From: Deltaproteobacteria bacterium RIFOXYD12_FULL_50_9
GTDB taxonomy: Bacteria; Desulfobacterota; Desulfobulbia; Desulfobulbales; CALZHT01
Direction: 5' to 3'
NCBI GenBank assembly: GCA_001799225.1
Contig: MGTA01000070.1
Location: forward strand, 3,987-11,414
DNA: 7,428 nucleotides
Position numbers and translations under genes: made by a program. Shown piece after piece: positions 1 to 6,506 of the stretch. The notes under the pieces are model-generated. The model worked only from the letters and a program-made list of their open reading frames with translations, searched no databases and was not told where the DNA came from. How positions within the stretch are numbered: the stretch's first letter is position 1; the number at the start of each line of letters is the position of its first letter.

Positions 1-2
1 CG

Positions 3-2021
3 GCTGATAATGCATCTGTTGGTAATTCGCAAATTGATATTCGTATGGAGCTCGGCCGTGTTTTTTTTGAACTGCATGATTATGGTCGAGCCATAACGCA
101 ATTCTTGGCCGCTATTCAAGATGATAAGGCAAATGAAATTGAGGCCGACGTTTATCTTGAGGCGAGCTATGAAGCCCAGGGCCTGCAAGAGTCGGCTGAT
201 GAAATTAACGAAAGGTTGCATCGGTTGACGGAGGAACCCGGTACTCAATTGGTTTTGGCCGGACAATTCGGCAAGATTAAGCGATTTTCGCGAATGCATG
301 AGATGGCAGAGGCTGTTTTGGATCGAGAGCCGGAATCGTTAAAGGCGGAGTTGTTAACGGTTATTGCTCTTGAAGAGTTGGATGATATGGCCGGTGCTTT
401 GTCCGGGTTCGAGAAGATTGTGCGGAGATATCCGGAGAACGACGTAGCGCAAGCCCATATCCTGAGACTGTTGTTCAGGTTGGGACGTTTCAAGGAAGCG
501 TTGGAACGTTGCGATGATCTTCTTGGAAAGTGGCCGGAGCGGCCTGATCTGCTACAGCTTAAAGCCCGAATTCTTTGGGCTCAGAACAATTGGACGGATT
601 CAGTTAGGGTGTATGAGAGTTATCTCGAACCAGCGGCTGAAGAGATTTTTTTAAAAAACGCTGGTGAACTCAAGTGTACGGTTGAAGTTCAAGAGCCTGC
701 CAAGCCGTGGTGGGATCTGCTGGTATTAGAGAGAGGCCAGAAGCCAGGTCTGTTGGACCGGGTTATGGATACACGTCAAGCCGTAGACAACAGCACTGTT
801 GAGCGGCGGTGTTTAAATGCTGCTGCGGCACCTTGTTATGCCAGGTACCGCTGGCAGAAACAACTCGGTGAGGAGTTGTCTGCTCGGCGATCTGTTCAAA
901 GAAGGGAATATTTTCAAGCGGTTAAGCAATATGAACAGATATTGCACGATCAGCCTGTAACAGAGTCCCTACTGTTTGATCTGGCAGGAATTTATAGTCA
1001 ACTCGATCGCTTGGGAGAGGAAGCTTCTATATATGAAGAGCTGTTGAGCCGTAGTCGGGATTATCCAGGACTTTTGGAGGCGATGCAGAGGAATCGGTTT
1101 AAAAGAAGACCACGAATTACTGCCGGTTATGGTTATAGTCGGGAAGAAGGGTGGAATGATTATGTCTCCATGAAAAAAGAGTGGGAGCAGGTTTCAGTAT
1201 GGAGTTCGCCTTTTATTCGTCATGAATTAAATCTTGCCGTCTCGAATATTGATTATGCCTCAATTAAAATCGACCGCAACGTCAAGGCCAAACGTGCGGA
1301 GCTTTCATATAAGATCGGTTTTTTCAGCGGTCTTGCCTTTGAGTTTGGTGGGGGTATTGAAAACTTCGAAGAGAATGATAAATCTATCGGTCTTGCAAAT
1401 TGCGCCCTGTTTGGTAAGATCGGTGATAAATTTTCCGGTCGGCTCTCTTATGTTCGGGACGTTGTCGACGATACTACAGCAAGTATTACCCGAGTTCTTA
1501 CAAAGCAAGATATCTCTGCAGGAATCTCTCTAGATTTATTGCCGGATTTGCGGGTTGGCGGCGACTACGGATATGTTAATTATTCCGATGGGGAGGATAC
1601 CTTGCAGTATACACTGTGGGCTTCTTCAATTATTTTTCCCGACCCGACCTTCCTGCGCTTTGGATATGCCTATGAATTTAAGGATTCGCGGGAGGGTTCT
1701 CAGGCTGGTCTGCCCGGCATCGATGGCTTTGCCAAAAAAGATCATCCTTACTGGGCGCCGAAAAATTATTGGGTGAATGAGTTGCGCCTCTTATTTAAAC
1801 ACCGGTTGAGCAATGATCCTCTTGCTCGTGGTGTTCCGCGATACTATACGGTTGAATATGCCATTGGTTATGATTCGAACGGAAATGGCAGTCAGAAGTT
1901 CAAGGGAGGTTTTTATTTTGAGATGACCGATTATTTCATTATGGAAAGCTCGGTGCGCGTTGTAAATTCGCCGAGTTACAGGAGTAGGGACCTTCTCATT
2001 ACCGCTGCTTATCGGTGGTAA
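3..2021 (+). CDS. TPR plus outer-membrane beta-barrel protein, PelB/PgaA-like exopolysaccharide export porin (5' truncated)
   Basis: The reading frame is open from the window edge through ATG 45 to the stop, so the true start is upstream and 45 is probably an internal Met. About the first 340 residues after that Met are helical with TPR-like pairs, for example around residues 1-60, 100-190 and 285-340 (pattern FKEAL..CDDLL, YFQAV..YEQIL). The last roughly 300 residues change to alternating aromatic/polar beta-strands rich in Gly and Tyr and end in Tyr-Arg-Trp. A terminal aromatic is the usual Bam recognition signal of outer-membrane barrels. TPR followed by a C-terminal barrel is the architecture of PelB, PgaA and BcsC, which carry polysaccharide across the outer membrane; the feel is closest to PelB. 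Two Cys about 11 residues apart near residue 255 could form a periplasmic disulfide. The architecture call is firm; the substrate is inference, as no polysaccharide synthesis gene is visible here. Confidence 0.7.
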   Translation, partial: ADNASVGNSQIDIRMELGRVFFELHDYGRAITQFLAAIQDDKANEIEADVYLEASYEAQGLQESADEINERLHRLTEEPGTQLVLAGQFGKIKRFSRMHEMAEAVLDREPESLKAELLTVIALEELDDMAGALSGFEKIVRRYPENDVAQAHILRLLFRLGRFKEALERCDDLLGKWPERPDLLQLKARILWAQNNWTDSVRVYESYLEPAAEEIFLKNAGELKCTVEVQEPAKPWWDLLVLERGQKPGLLDRVMDTRQAVDNSTVERRCLNAAAAPCYARYRWQKQLGEELSARRSVQRREYFQAVKQYEQILHDQPVTESLLFDLAGIYSQLDRLGEEASIYEELLSRSRDYPGLLEAMQRNRFKRRPRITAGYGYSREEGWNDYVSMKKEWEQVSVWSSPFIRHELNLAVSNIDYASIKIDRNVKAKRAELSYKIGFFSGLAFEFGGGIENFEENDKSIGLANCALFGKIGDKFSGRLSYVRDVVDDTTASITRVLTKQDISAGISLDLLPDLRVGGDYGYVNYSDGEDTLQYTLWASSIIFPDPTFLRFGYAYEFKDSREGSQAGLPGIDGFAKKDHPYWAPKNYWVNELRLLFKHRLSNDPLARGVPRYYTVEYAIGYDSNGNGSQKFKGGFYFEMTDYFIMESSVRVVNSPSYRSRDLLITAAYRW

Positions 2022-2161
2022 TTTTCTTTGATCTCTGGTAAAGTCCCTTTTTTTTAACAAGAGATACAGGCAGGTTCATTTAAAAAATTATCCTATTGAG
2101 TTAGACAAATACGCTGACGCTGTACCTTAATTTATGTGCACGTTCGGAGGGGAAATTAAAA
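2022..2161. other. Intergenic region upstream of greA
   Basis: The 140 bases between the barrel gene and greA contain a run of eight T at 2048-2055. No GC-rich hairpin precedes it, only a weak AAAG/CTTT stem, so a terminator is not firmly supported. A TAGACA (2102-2107) resembles a -35 element, but no good -10 lies at the right distance. A greA promoter is likely here on general grounds but cannot be placed with confidence. Confidence 0.4.
2146..2152 (+). promoter_or_regulatory. Ribosome binding site of greA
   Basis: GGAGGGG lies 9 bases before ATG 2162. It decides the start in favour of 2162 over the in-frame Met codon at 2180. Confidence 0.8.
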
Positions 2162-2647
2162 ATGGTTGAGCGAGTTCCAATGTCTAAGACAGGTTTTGTG
2201 CACCTGCAAAGTGAACTGGAAAGACTGCATAAAGTAGACAGACCTGATGTTATTAAGGCGATAGGAGAGGCAAGAGCGCACGGCGACTTGAAGGAGAATG
2301 CCGAATATCACGCTGCCAAGGAGCGTCAGGGATTTATTGAGGGCAGAATTATGGAACTTAAAGATAAACTTGGGCGGGCCGAGATTATTGATTGTTCCAG
2401 TATTGATGCTTCGCGTGTAGTCTTTGGTGCTGTTGTCAGTCTGGTGGACTTGGATACTAATGAAGAGTTGAGCTATCAGTTGCTGGGACCGGAAGAGTCT
2501 GACGTTAAGACCGGCAGTATCTCAGTCCTGTCGCCACTTGGCCGTTCGATGATAGGTAAGATAATCGGCGACGAGGTGACCGTGAAGACTCCGGGGGGTA
2601 TTCGAAATTTTGAAATTATAGAGATAACCAAGTCAGGTAAGGCGTGA
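2162..2647 (+). CDS. greA: Transcription elongation factor GreA
   Basis: GreA binds the RNA polymerase secondary channel and stimulates cleavage of backtracked RNA, rescuing stalled complexes in the cytoplasm. The 161-residue product has the family's usual length (about 158). The N-terminal coiled coil (about residues 8-77) carries the signature GDLKENAEYHAAKE at 41-54, with the acidic tip residues D42 and E45 that coordinate the catalytic Mg2+. The C-terminal FKBP-like domain (about 83-158) contains the conserved SVLSPLGRSMIGK stretch and the KTPGG motif near the end. The strong Shine-Dalgarno supports the start; the N-terminal MVERVPMS resembles the MQAIPMT start of E. coli GreA. It appears monocistronic, with the next gene converging on it. 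The GreA call over GreB rests on length and sequence. Confidence 0.96.
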   Translation: MVERVPMSKTGFVHLQSELERLHKVDRPDVIKAIGEARAHGDLKENAEYHAAKERQGFIEGRIMELKDKLGRAEIIDCSSIDASRVVFGAVVSLVDLDTNEELSYQLLGPEESDVKTGSISVLSPLGRSMIGKIIGDEVTVKTPGGIRNFEIIEITKSGKA

Positions 2648-2662
2648 AATTTTATTGGCTCT

Positions 2663-2687
2663 TCTCATCAATGATGAGATCTCTCTT
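2663..2687 (+). terminator. Possible terminator after greA
   Basis: A perfect inverted repeat, TCTCATCA / TGATGAGA around a single A (2663-2679), lies 16 bases after the greA stop. It is followed by a T-rich but interrupted tract (TCTCTCTT). The stem is AT-rich and the U-tract imperfect, so termination strength is doubtful. The position between two convergent genes fits a shared terminator. Confidence 0.4.
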
Positions 2688-2723
2688 GCTTGGAAAGGTT
2701 AAGGGCGTTTTTTCCCCCTGCAC

Positions 2724-3311
2724 CTAGGTTTTTTCTGTCATGCCGTAGAGAAATATGTCAACAATTTGGTTGGCTGATTGTTCAATTGTATATCTGTGCG
2801 AGGATGAAAGGATCCAAAGCCGGGACATCTCGTCAAGTGCCCCGAAAAAAGCTCTCTTTGCCACACCCGGCAAGAGGTCTTTTCTGAAAATGTTTTTCTC
2901 TTGTCCCAGATGGATTATATGTGACACAATATCGATGTATTCGATGAATTTAGTATTGCGGTATTCCTTCATGAATTTGTTGCTCTGCCGTAACTCTACC
3001 TGCAACACTTCAGCTAGTTCCTTTTTTTCCTCCATCATCTTGATGTGTTGCAGGGCAAAGATCTCAAGCATAATTTTGGGATCGGTCTCTTTTTCAATAA
3101 GCTGTTTGACCAGAACGATAATCTTGCCGATCTCTTCTTCGAAAAGTGTTATCAAAATATCGTATTTGTTGTTGAAATATAGATATATAGTGCCATCTGC
3201 CACCTGAGCTTCTTTGGCGATATCAGAAATTCGGGCATTGAAGAAGCCTTTATTGGCTAGCACCTTGATGGCAGCCTGAATTATTTTCTGGTGTTTATCT
3301 GAAGTTCTCAT
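2724..3311 (-). CDS. TetR-family transcriptional regulator, FadR (YsiA)-like
   Basis: The 195-residue protein has an N-terminal TetR helix-turn-helix (about residues 8-54), with the recognition region VADGTIYLYFNNKYDIL at 37-53. The C-terminal ligand domain contains VELRQSN (105-111) and a GALDEMSRLW-type segment. Both closely parallel Bacillus subtilis FadR (YsiA), which represses fatty-acid degradation genes and releases DNA on binding long-chain acyl-CoA. An operator-like repeat 36 bases upstream suggests autoregulation. No fatty-acid gene is present in this window, so the regulon must lie elsewhere if the assignment is right. No Shine-Dalgarno is seen before ATG 3311; the preceding bases are pyrimidine-rich. 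The start is chosen because it gives a normal-length TetR N-terminus. The TetR call is secure; the ligand is inferred from similarity. Confidence 0.9.
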   Translation of the reverse strand: MRTSDKHQKIIQAAIKVLANKGFFNARISDIAKEAQVADGTIYLYFNNKYDILITLFEEEIGKIIVLVKQLIEKETDPKIMLEIFALQHIKMMEEKKELAEVLQVELRQSNKFMKEYRNTKFIEYIDIVSHIIHLGQEKNIFRKDLLPGVAKRAFFGALDEMSRLWILSSSHRYTIEQSANQIVDIFLYGMTEKT

Positions 3312-3329
3312 AAAAGGATGGAGTAGAGT

Positions 3330-3358
3330 AAAATAAGTGTGGAAAATATGAATGAAGA
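3330..3358 (-). promoter_or_regulatory. Weak candidate promoter for the TetR/FadR-like gene
   Basis: Read on the minus strand, TCTTCA (3358-3353) and TATTTT (3335-3330) are separated by 17 bases and match the sigma-70 -35 and -10 elements at 3/6 and 4/6 positions. The -35 candidate lies inside the operator-like repeat, which would fit repression by promoter occlusion. The match is poor by itself. Confidence 0.25.
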
Positions 3359-3367
3359 TTCATTTAT
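3348..3367. promoter_or_regulatory. FadR-like operator (inverted repeat)
   Basis: The sequence TGAATGA-AGAT-TCATTTA at 3349-3366 is an imperfect inverted repeat whose core AATGAA/TTCATT is perfect. From memory, the Bacillus FadR box is TGAATGA-N4-TCATTCA; this site matches 13 of its 14 half-site bases with identical spacing. It lies between the FadR-like gene and purDE, 36 bases from the regulator's start and about 160 from purDE. Autoregulation is therefore the simplest reading. Confidence 0.6.
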
Positions 3368-3518
3368 TAAACTCATGATAAAAAGTGATATGCATAGTGT
3401 CAAGGATAATAATGCGAAAAATATGTTGTTTTTTGTCATAATTTGTTGATCCTCCGTAATTGAGTAATCTGGGTGGGGTCTGGGCGAGATGTTTAGTTTT
3501 TTTGAAAGACAGCCTTTT
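3368..3518. other. AT-rich intergenic region upstream of the purD-purE fusion
   Basis: This leader separates the divergent regulator and purine genes. TTGTCA at 3433-3438 resembles a -35 element (5/6), but the expected -10 positions match poorly. No purine riboswitch consensus and no recognisable PurR box were found. A short upstream start codon at 3489 would extend the purD frame by 14 residues but has no good ribosome binding site. Confidence 0.4.
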
Positions 3519-3524
3519 AAGGAG
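3519..3524 (+). promoter_or_regulatory. Ribosome binding site of the purD-purE fusion
   Basis: AAGGAG lies 6 bases before ATG 3531. It selects that codon over the upstream in-frame ATG at 3489. Confidence 0.8.
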
Positions 3525-3530
3525 AGCCGT

Positions 3531-5297
3531 ATGAAGATACTGGTGATTGGATCAGGTGGCCGTGAGCATGCCTTGGTATGGAAACTTAGACAGAGTAAAC
3601 GAGTGCAAGAGATCTATTGTACTCCGGGTAATGCCGGTATCTGTGAACTTGCCAACTGTTTGAATATTGGTATTACGAATATTGAAGAACTCGCCGCTTT
3701 TGCCAGGGTTGGTAAAATCGATTTGACTATTGTTGGGCCGGAACTGCCGCTTACTCTTGGTATTGTCGATCGTTTTACCGAACTGGGATTAAGGATTTTT
3801 GGCCCTACCCGTAGATCGTCCGCGCTTGAAGGGAGCAAGGTCCTCTGCAAAAAGTTGCTTGAAAAGTACAATATCCCTTCTGCACGCTATGAGGTCCATT
3901 CAAATCGGGATAAGGCGGTTGCCTGTATCAGACGTTTCGGCGTGCCTCTGGTGATTAAGGCTGATGGCCTGGCTGCCGGAAAAGGCGTGATTGTTGCAAG
4001 GACAAGGGAAGAGGCGGTTAATGCCGTTGATTTGATCATGAGACAAAAGGCCTTTGGCGATGCAGGGAGTCGAGTGGTGATTGAGGAGTTCCTCGAAGGG
4101 GAAGAGGCCTCGTTCCTGGCGTTTACAGATGGAAAAACTATTCTGCCTTTGCCGACCTGTCAAGATCATAAGGCCATTTATGATGGTGATCAAGGACCTA
4201 ATACCGGCGGCATGGGGGCCTATTCCCCGGCTCCGGTGGTCACTGAGCATCTTAAAAAGCAGGTTATTGAAAAGATTATGATGCCGACAGTCCAGGCTAT
4301 GGCTGCTGAAGGTACTCCGTACAAGGGCATCCTATATGCCGGGCTGATGATAAAGGATAATGAGGTAAAAGTCCTGGAGTTTAACTGCCGGTTTGGTGAT
4401 CCTGAGGCCCAACCGCTGTTAATGCGTCTCAAGACCGACCTTGTTGACATTATGGAGGCGGTTATTGACGAGCGGCTTGAGACGATTAAGCTTGAAATTG
4501 ATCCGCGTCCGGCGGTTTGTGTTGTCATGGCATCCGGCGGTTATCCTGGAGAGTATGAGAAAGGCAGAGTGATTAAGGGGTTGCCCGCAATGGCTGTCAA
4601 CGCTTTTGTCCAGGTTTTTCATGCCGGCACTGCCACCAAGGAGAAAAAAGTGGTGACAGCAGGGGGCAGGGTGCTTGGAGTGACTGCCCTTGGCCAAACC
4701 TTATCCGAGGCTCTGCAGGCGGCTTATGAAATGGTTGGCAGGATTCACTGGCAGGATTGTTATTACCGGAAGGATATCGGCCGGAAGGCTCTAGAATTAC
4801 GGCAACAGCATCCGCTTGTCGGTATTGTCATGGGCAGTGACTCCGATTTGCCGGTCATGCAGGGCTCACTGGATTTTCTAAAGAAGATGGCTATCCCTTA
4901 TGAAGTTACCATCTGTTCGGCCCATCGGACCCCTGATCGGGCTGCGGTTTTTGCCGCAACCGCTCGGGACCGGGGGCTTAAGGTGATTATCGCCGGTGCC
5001 GGCATGGCAGCGCATCTGGCAGGAGTGCTTGCTGCTCATACCACCTTGCCGGTAATAGGCGTTCCAATAGACTCTTCTGCGCTCCGGGGTCTGGACTCCT
5101 TGCTTGCCACAGTACAGATGCCCCCGGGTGTACCGGTTGCCACTATGGCAATCGGTAAAGCAGGTGCAAAAAATGCCGCTATTTTTGCCACCCAGATTCT
5201 CGCCGTCGCTGATCCGGAAATGGCCGTACGACTCCTTGATTATAAAAAGGAGATGGCTGATGAAGTGGAAGCAAAAGCAAGCCGACTCATAGCTTGA
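3531..5297 (+). CDS. purD/purE: Bifunctional fusion: phosphoribosylamine-glycine ligase (PurD) + N5-CAIR mutase (PurE)
   Basis: This 588-residue protein joins two de novo purine enzymes. Residues 1-422 are a full GAR synthetase (step 2: phosphoribosylamine + glycine + ATP). They show the N-terminal VIGSGGREHA, the ATP-grasp segment KADGLAAGKGV (143-153), DGDQGPNTGGMGAYSP (218-233) and EFNCRFGDPEAQP (283-295). Residues about 428-588 are a class I PurE (N5-CAIR to CAIR), with GIVMGSDSD (431-439), SAHRTP (463-468, including the catalytic His465), GAGMAAHLAGVLA and the PPGVPVATMAIGKAGAKNAA region. The linker is only a few residues; there is no stop, start Met or ribosome binding site at the junction, so this is a true in-frame fusion rather than two overlapping genes. 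The start at 3531 is set by the Shine-Dalgarno and by the alignment of the Rossmann-like N-terminus with other PurD proteins. tsaC-like DNA follows after 36 bases. Confidence 0.94.
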   Translation: MKILVIGSGGREHALVWKLRQSKRVQEIYCTPGNAGICELANCLNIGITNIEELAAFARVGKIDLTIVGPELPLTLGIVDRFTELGLRIFGPTRRSSALEGSKVLCKKLLEKYNIPSARYEVHSNRDKAVACIRRFGVPLVIKADGLAAGKGVIVARTREEAVNAVDLIMRQKAFGDAGSRVVIEEFLEGEEASFLAFTDGKTILPLPTCQDHKAIYDGDQGPNTGGMGAYSPAPVVTEHLKKQVIEKIMMPTVQAMAAEGTPYKGILYAGLMIKDNEVKVLEFNCRFGDPEAQPLLMRLKTDLVDIMEAVIDERLETIKLEIDPRPAVCVVMASGGYPGEYEKGRVIKGLPAMAVNAFVQVFHAGTATKEKKVVTAGGRVLGVTALGQTLSEALQAAYEMVGRIHWQDCYYRKDIGRKALELRQQHPLVGIVMGSDSDLPVMQGSLDFLKKMAIPYEVTICSAHRTPDRAAVFAATARDRGLKVIIAGAGMAAHLAGVLAAHTTLPVIGVPIDSSALRGLDSLLATVQMPPGVPVATMAIGKAGAKNAAIFATQILAVADPEMAVRLLDYKKEMADEVEAKASRLIA

Positions 5298-5333
5298 TTT
5301 GCCAATAATTCAAGATGCCATACCAGAAAATCA

Positions 5334-5963
5334 ATGGATTCAAAAGCGTCAGAAGCCAGCATCGGCAGTTGTGATTATGCGGTTGCAGCTGAAGTCATAA
5401 AAAATGGAGGGATTGTAGCCTTTCCTACTGAGACTTACTACGGTTTGGCGGCTGATCCATTTAATCCTAAGACGTTGGCCCGACTTTTTCAGATAAAAAA
5501 ACGCAATCAGGATAAACCGATTCTGACCCTGATTCAGCAGACAAGCCAGTTGGCACTGCTTACGGATGAGATTCCTGTATTGTTTCGGCCTTTGATGCGG
5601 GATTTCTGGCCAGGCCCGGTAACCATGATTTTTCCCTGTCATCCGCATTTGTCAGAGCTTCTTACCGGGGGAACGAAAACGATCGGCATCCGCATCTCGT
5701 CGCATCCAATGGCCATGCTCCTCGGGCAGGAAGTGGAGAGGCCGATTACGGCTACCAGTGCCAATATCTCCGGTTGTCCGGCGGCGGTGACCGCTCAAGA
5801 GGTTCGCCTGCAGTTGGGGGGTAGTGTAGATCTGATCATTGATGGCGGACCAACTCCAGGCGGATGTGGCTCAACCATTGTCAGTCAGATGGATGGTCGG
5901 CTTACCCTGGTCCGGCCTGGTGTTATTCCTTTTGCCAAACTCCTCAGCCGGTCTGGCGGTTGA
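5334..5963 (+). CDS. tsaC: L-threonylcarbamoyladenylate synthase (TsaC/Sua5/YwlC family)
   Basis: The enzyme makes threonylcarbamoyl-AMP from threonine, bicarbonate and ATP, the first step of t6A37 modification of ANN-decoding tRNAs. The 209-residue product is one YrdC domain with PTETYYGLAAD (31-41), the KKRNQDKP nucleotide-binding stretch (55-62), the conserved FWPGP, and TSANISG (141-147). There is no C-terminal Sua5 extension, so it is the short form. It lies 36 bases after the purine fusion in the same reading frame and is probably cotranscribed. No Shine-Dalgarno precedes ATG 5334, so translation may depend on coupling to the upstream gene. The other t6A gene in view, tsaE, is on the opposite strand. 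A minority of YrdC-domain proteins (for example HypF maturation factors) act elsewhere, but those are much larger. Confidence 0.93.
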   Translation: MDSKASEASIGSCDYAVAAEVIKNGGIVAFPTETYYGLAADPFNPKTLARLFQIKKRNQDKPILTLIQQTSQLALLTDEIPVLFRPLMRDFWPGPVTMIFPCHPHLSELLTGGTKTIGIRISSHPMAMLLGQEVERPITATSANISGCPAAVTAQEVRLQLGGSVDLIIDGGPTPGGCGSTIVSQMDGRLTLVRPGVIPFAKLLSRSGG

Positions 5964-6160
5964 TGTTGTTCTCATTCGGGGACGGGGGCTTTGTCCAGCA
6001 GAAAGCAGGAGGGGCCAGTTTCAAAATTATTTTTTCTTGTGTTGGCTCTTATGGTATGAGTGAATAAGTAAATAGCCAAACGATTGAGAGATGTATGGTG
6101 TGAATTAGGCAGGTATTTTTGTTATTGTCTGTCTGATCATCAGGGAATGACTAAAGATAG
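5964..6160. other. Intergenic region between tsaC and hpt
   Basis: No gene is visible in this roughly 200-base stretch. A 5-bp stem, GCTTT/AAAGC (5988-6006), is followed about 20 bases later by a T-rich run (6028-6037); this is too loose for a confident terminator. No good promoter for hpt could be placed, although one is expected given the gap. Confidence 0.4.
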
Positions 6161-6166
6161 AGAAGG
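6161..6166 (+). promoter_or_regulatory. Ribosome binding site of the Hpt gene
   Basis: AGAAGG ends 8 bases before ATG 6175, favouring that codon over the in-frame GTG at 6166, which overlaps the site. Confidence 0.7.
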
Positions 6167-6174
6167 TGCGTCAG

Positions 6175-6501
6175 ATGGCTGATTTGCAGTGGAATCGTGA
6201 TTTTGCTTTGGAACAGACGAGTGATGATGAGGAAGTGCTTGCAGAACTTCTTGAAATTTTTCGTGAATCAGCTGTTGCTGATCTGCAAAAGATTAAAAAT
6301 GCATCCGAAACCGGTGATGCAAAATCTGTAGGCGAAGCAGCTCACAGTATGAAAGGGGCATCGGCAAGCCTGGGGATTGAAGGGATCAGAGCTGTTGCCT
6401 ATGAGATTGAGAAGGCTGGGAAAAATGGCTCTCTTGCTGTGGCGAGAGCACAGTTGCCCCTTCTTGAAGCATTGGTCAGTCAACTTGACACCATGAAATA
6501 A
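6175..6501 (+). CDS. Stand-alone Hpt (histidine phosphotransfer) domain protein
   Basis: The 108-residue protein is a single all-helical Hpt domain. The signature AAHSMKGASASLGI starts at residue 55, with His57 the predicted phosphorylated histidine, followed by the conserved Lys-Gly and a second helix ending in EIEKAGKNG. Hpt proteins relay phosphoryl groups between receiver domains of hybrid kinases and response regulators in the cytoplasm. No kinase, receiver or output domain is encoded nearby, so the partners are unknown. The protein has no signal peptide or membrane segment. Its stop lies only 5 bases from the end of the convergent tsaE. ATG 6175 is preferred over GTG 6166 because of the ribosome binding site. 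Confidence 0.9.
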   Translation: MADLQWNRDFALEQTSDDEEVLAELLEIFRESAVADLQKIKNASETGDAKSVGEAAHSMKGASASLGIEGIRAVAYEIEKAGKNGSLAVARAQLPLLEALVSQLDTMK

Positions 6502-6506
6502 ACTGG

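Noticed and set aside
2031..2066. ATCTCT/AGAGAT repeat around a T-run as a terminator of the barrel gene
   Set aside because: The arms are about 25 bases apart and enclose the T-run instead of preceding it.
2755..3207. 150-codon open frame on the plus strand
   Set aside because: It is antisense to the clearly recognisable TetR-family gene, and its product is low-complexity in Ser/Ile/Cys with no known domain.
3368..3518. Purine riboswitch or PurR operator upstream of purD-purE
   Set aside because: Neither the conserved purine aptamer core sequences nor a PurR palindrome could be found.
3489..3530. Upstream in-frame start adding 14 residues to PurD
   Set aside because: No good ribosome binding site; the added residues precede the universally placed N-terminal VIGSGG motif, and AAGGAG points to 3531.
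3900..4528. Two overlapping minus-strand open frames of 102-116 codons
   Set aside because: They are shadows of the well-conserved PurD coding region and have no recognisable product.
5988..6037. Terminator after tsaC
   Set aside because: The stem is only 5 bp with a 9-base loop, and the T-rich run lies about 20 bases beyond it, too far for intrinsic termination.
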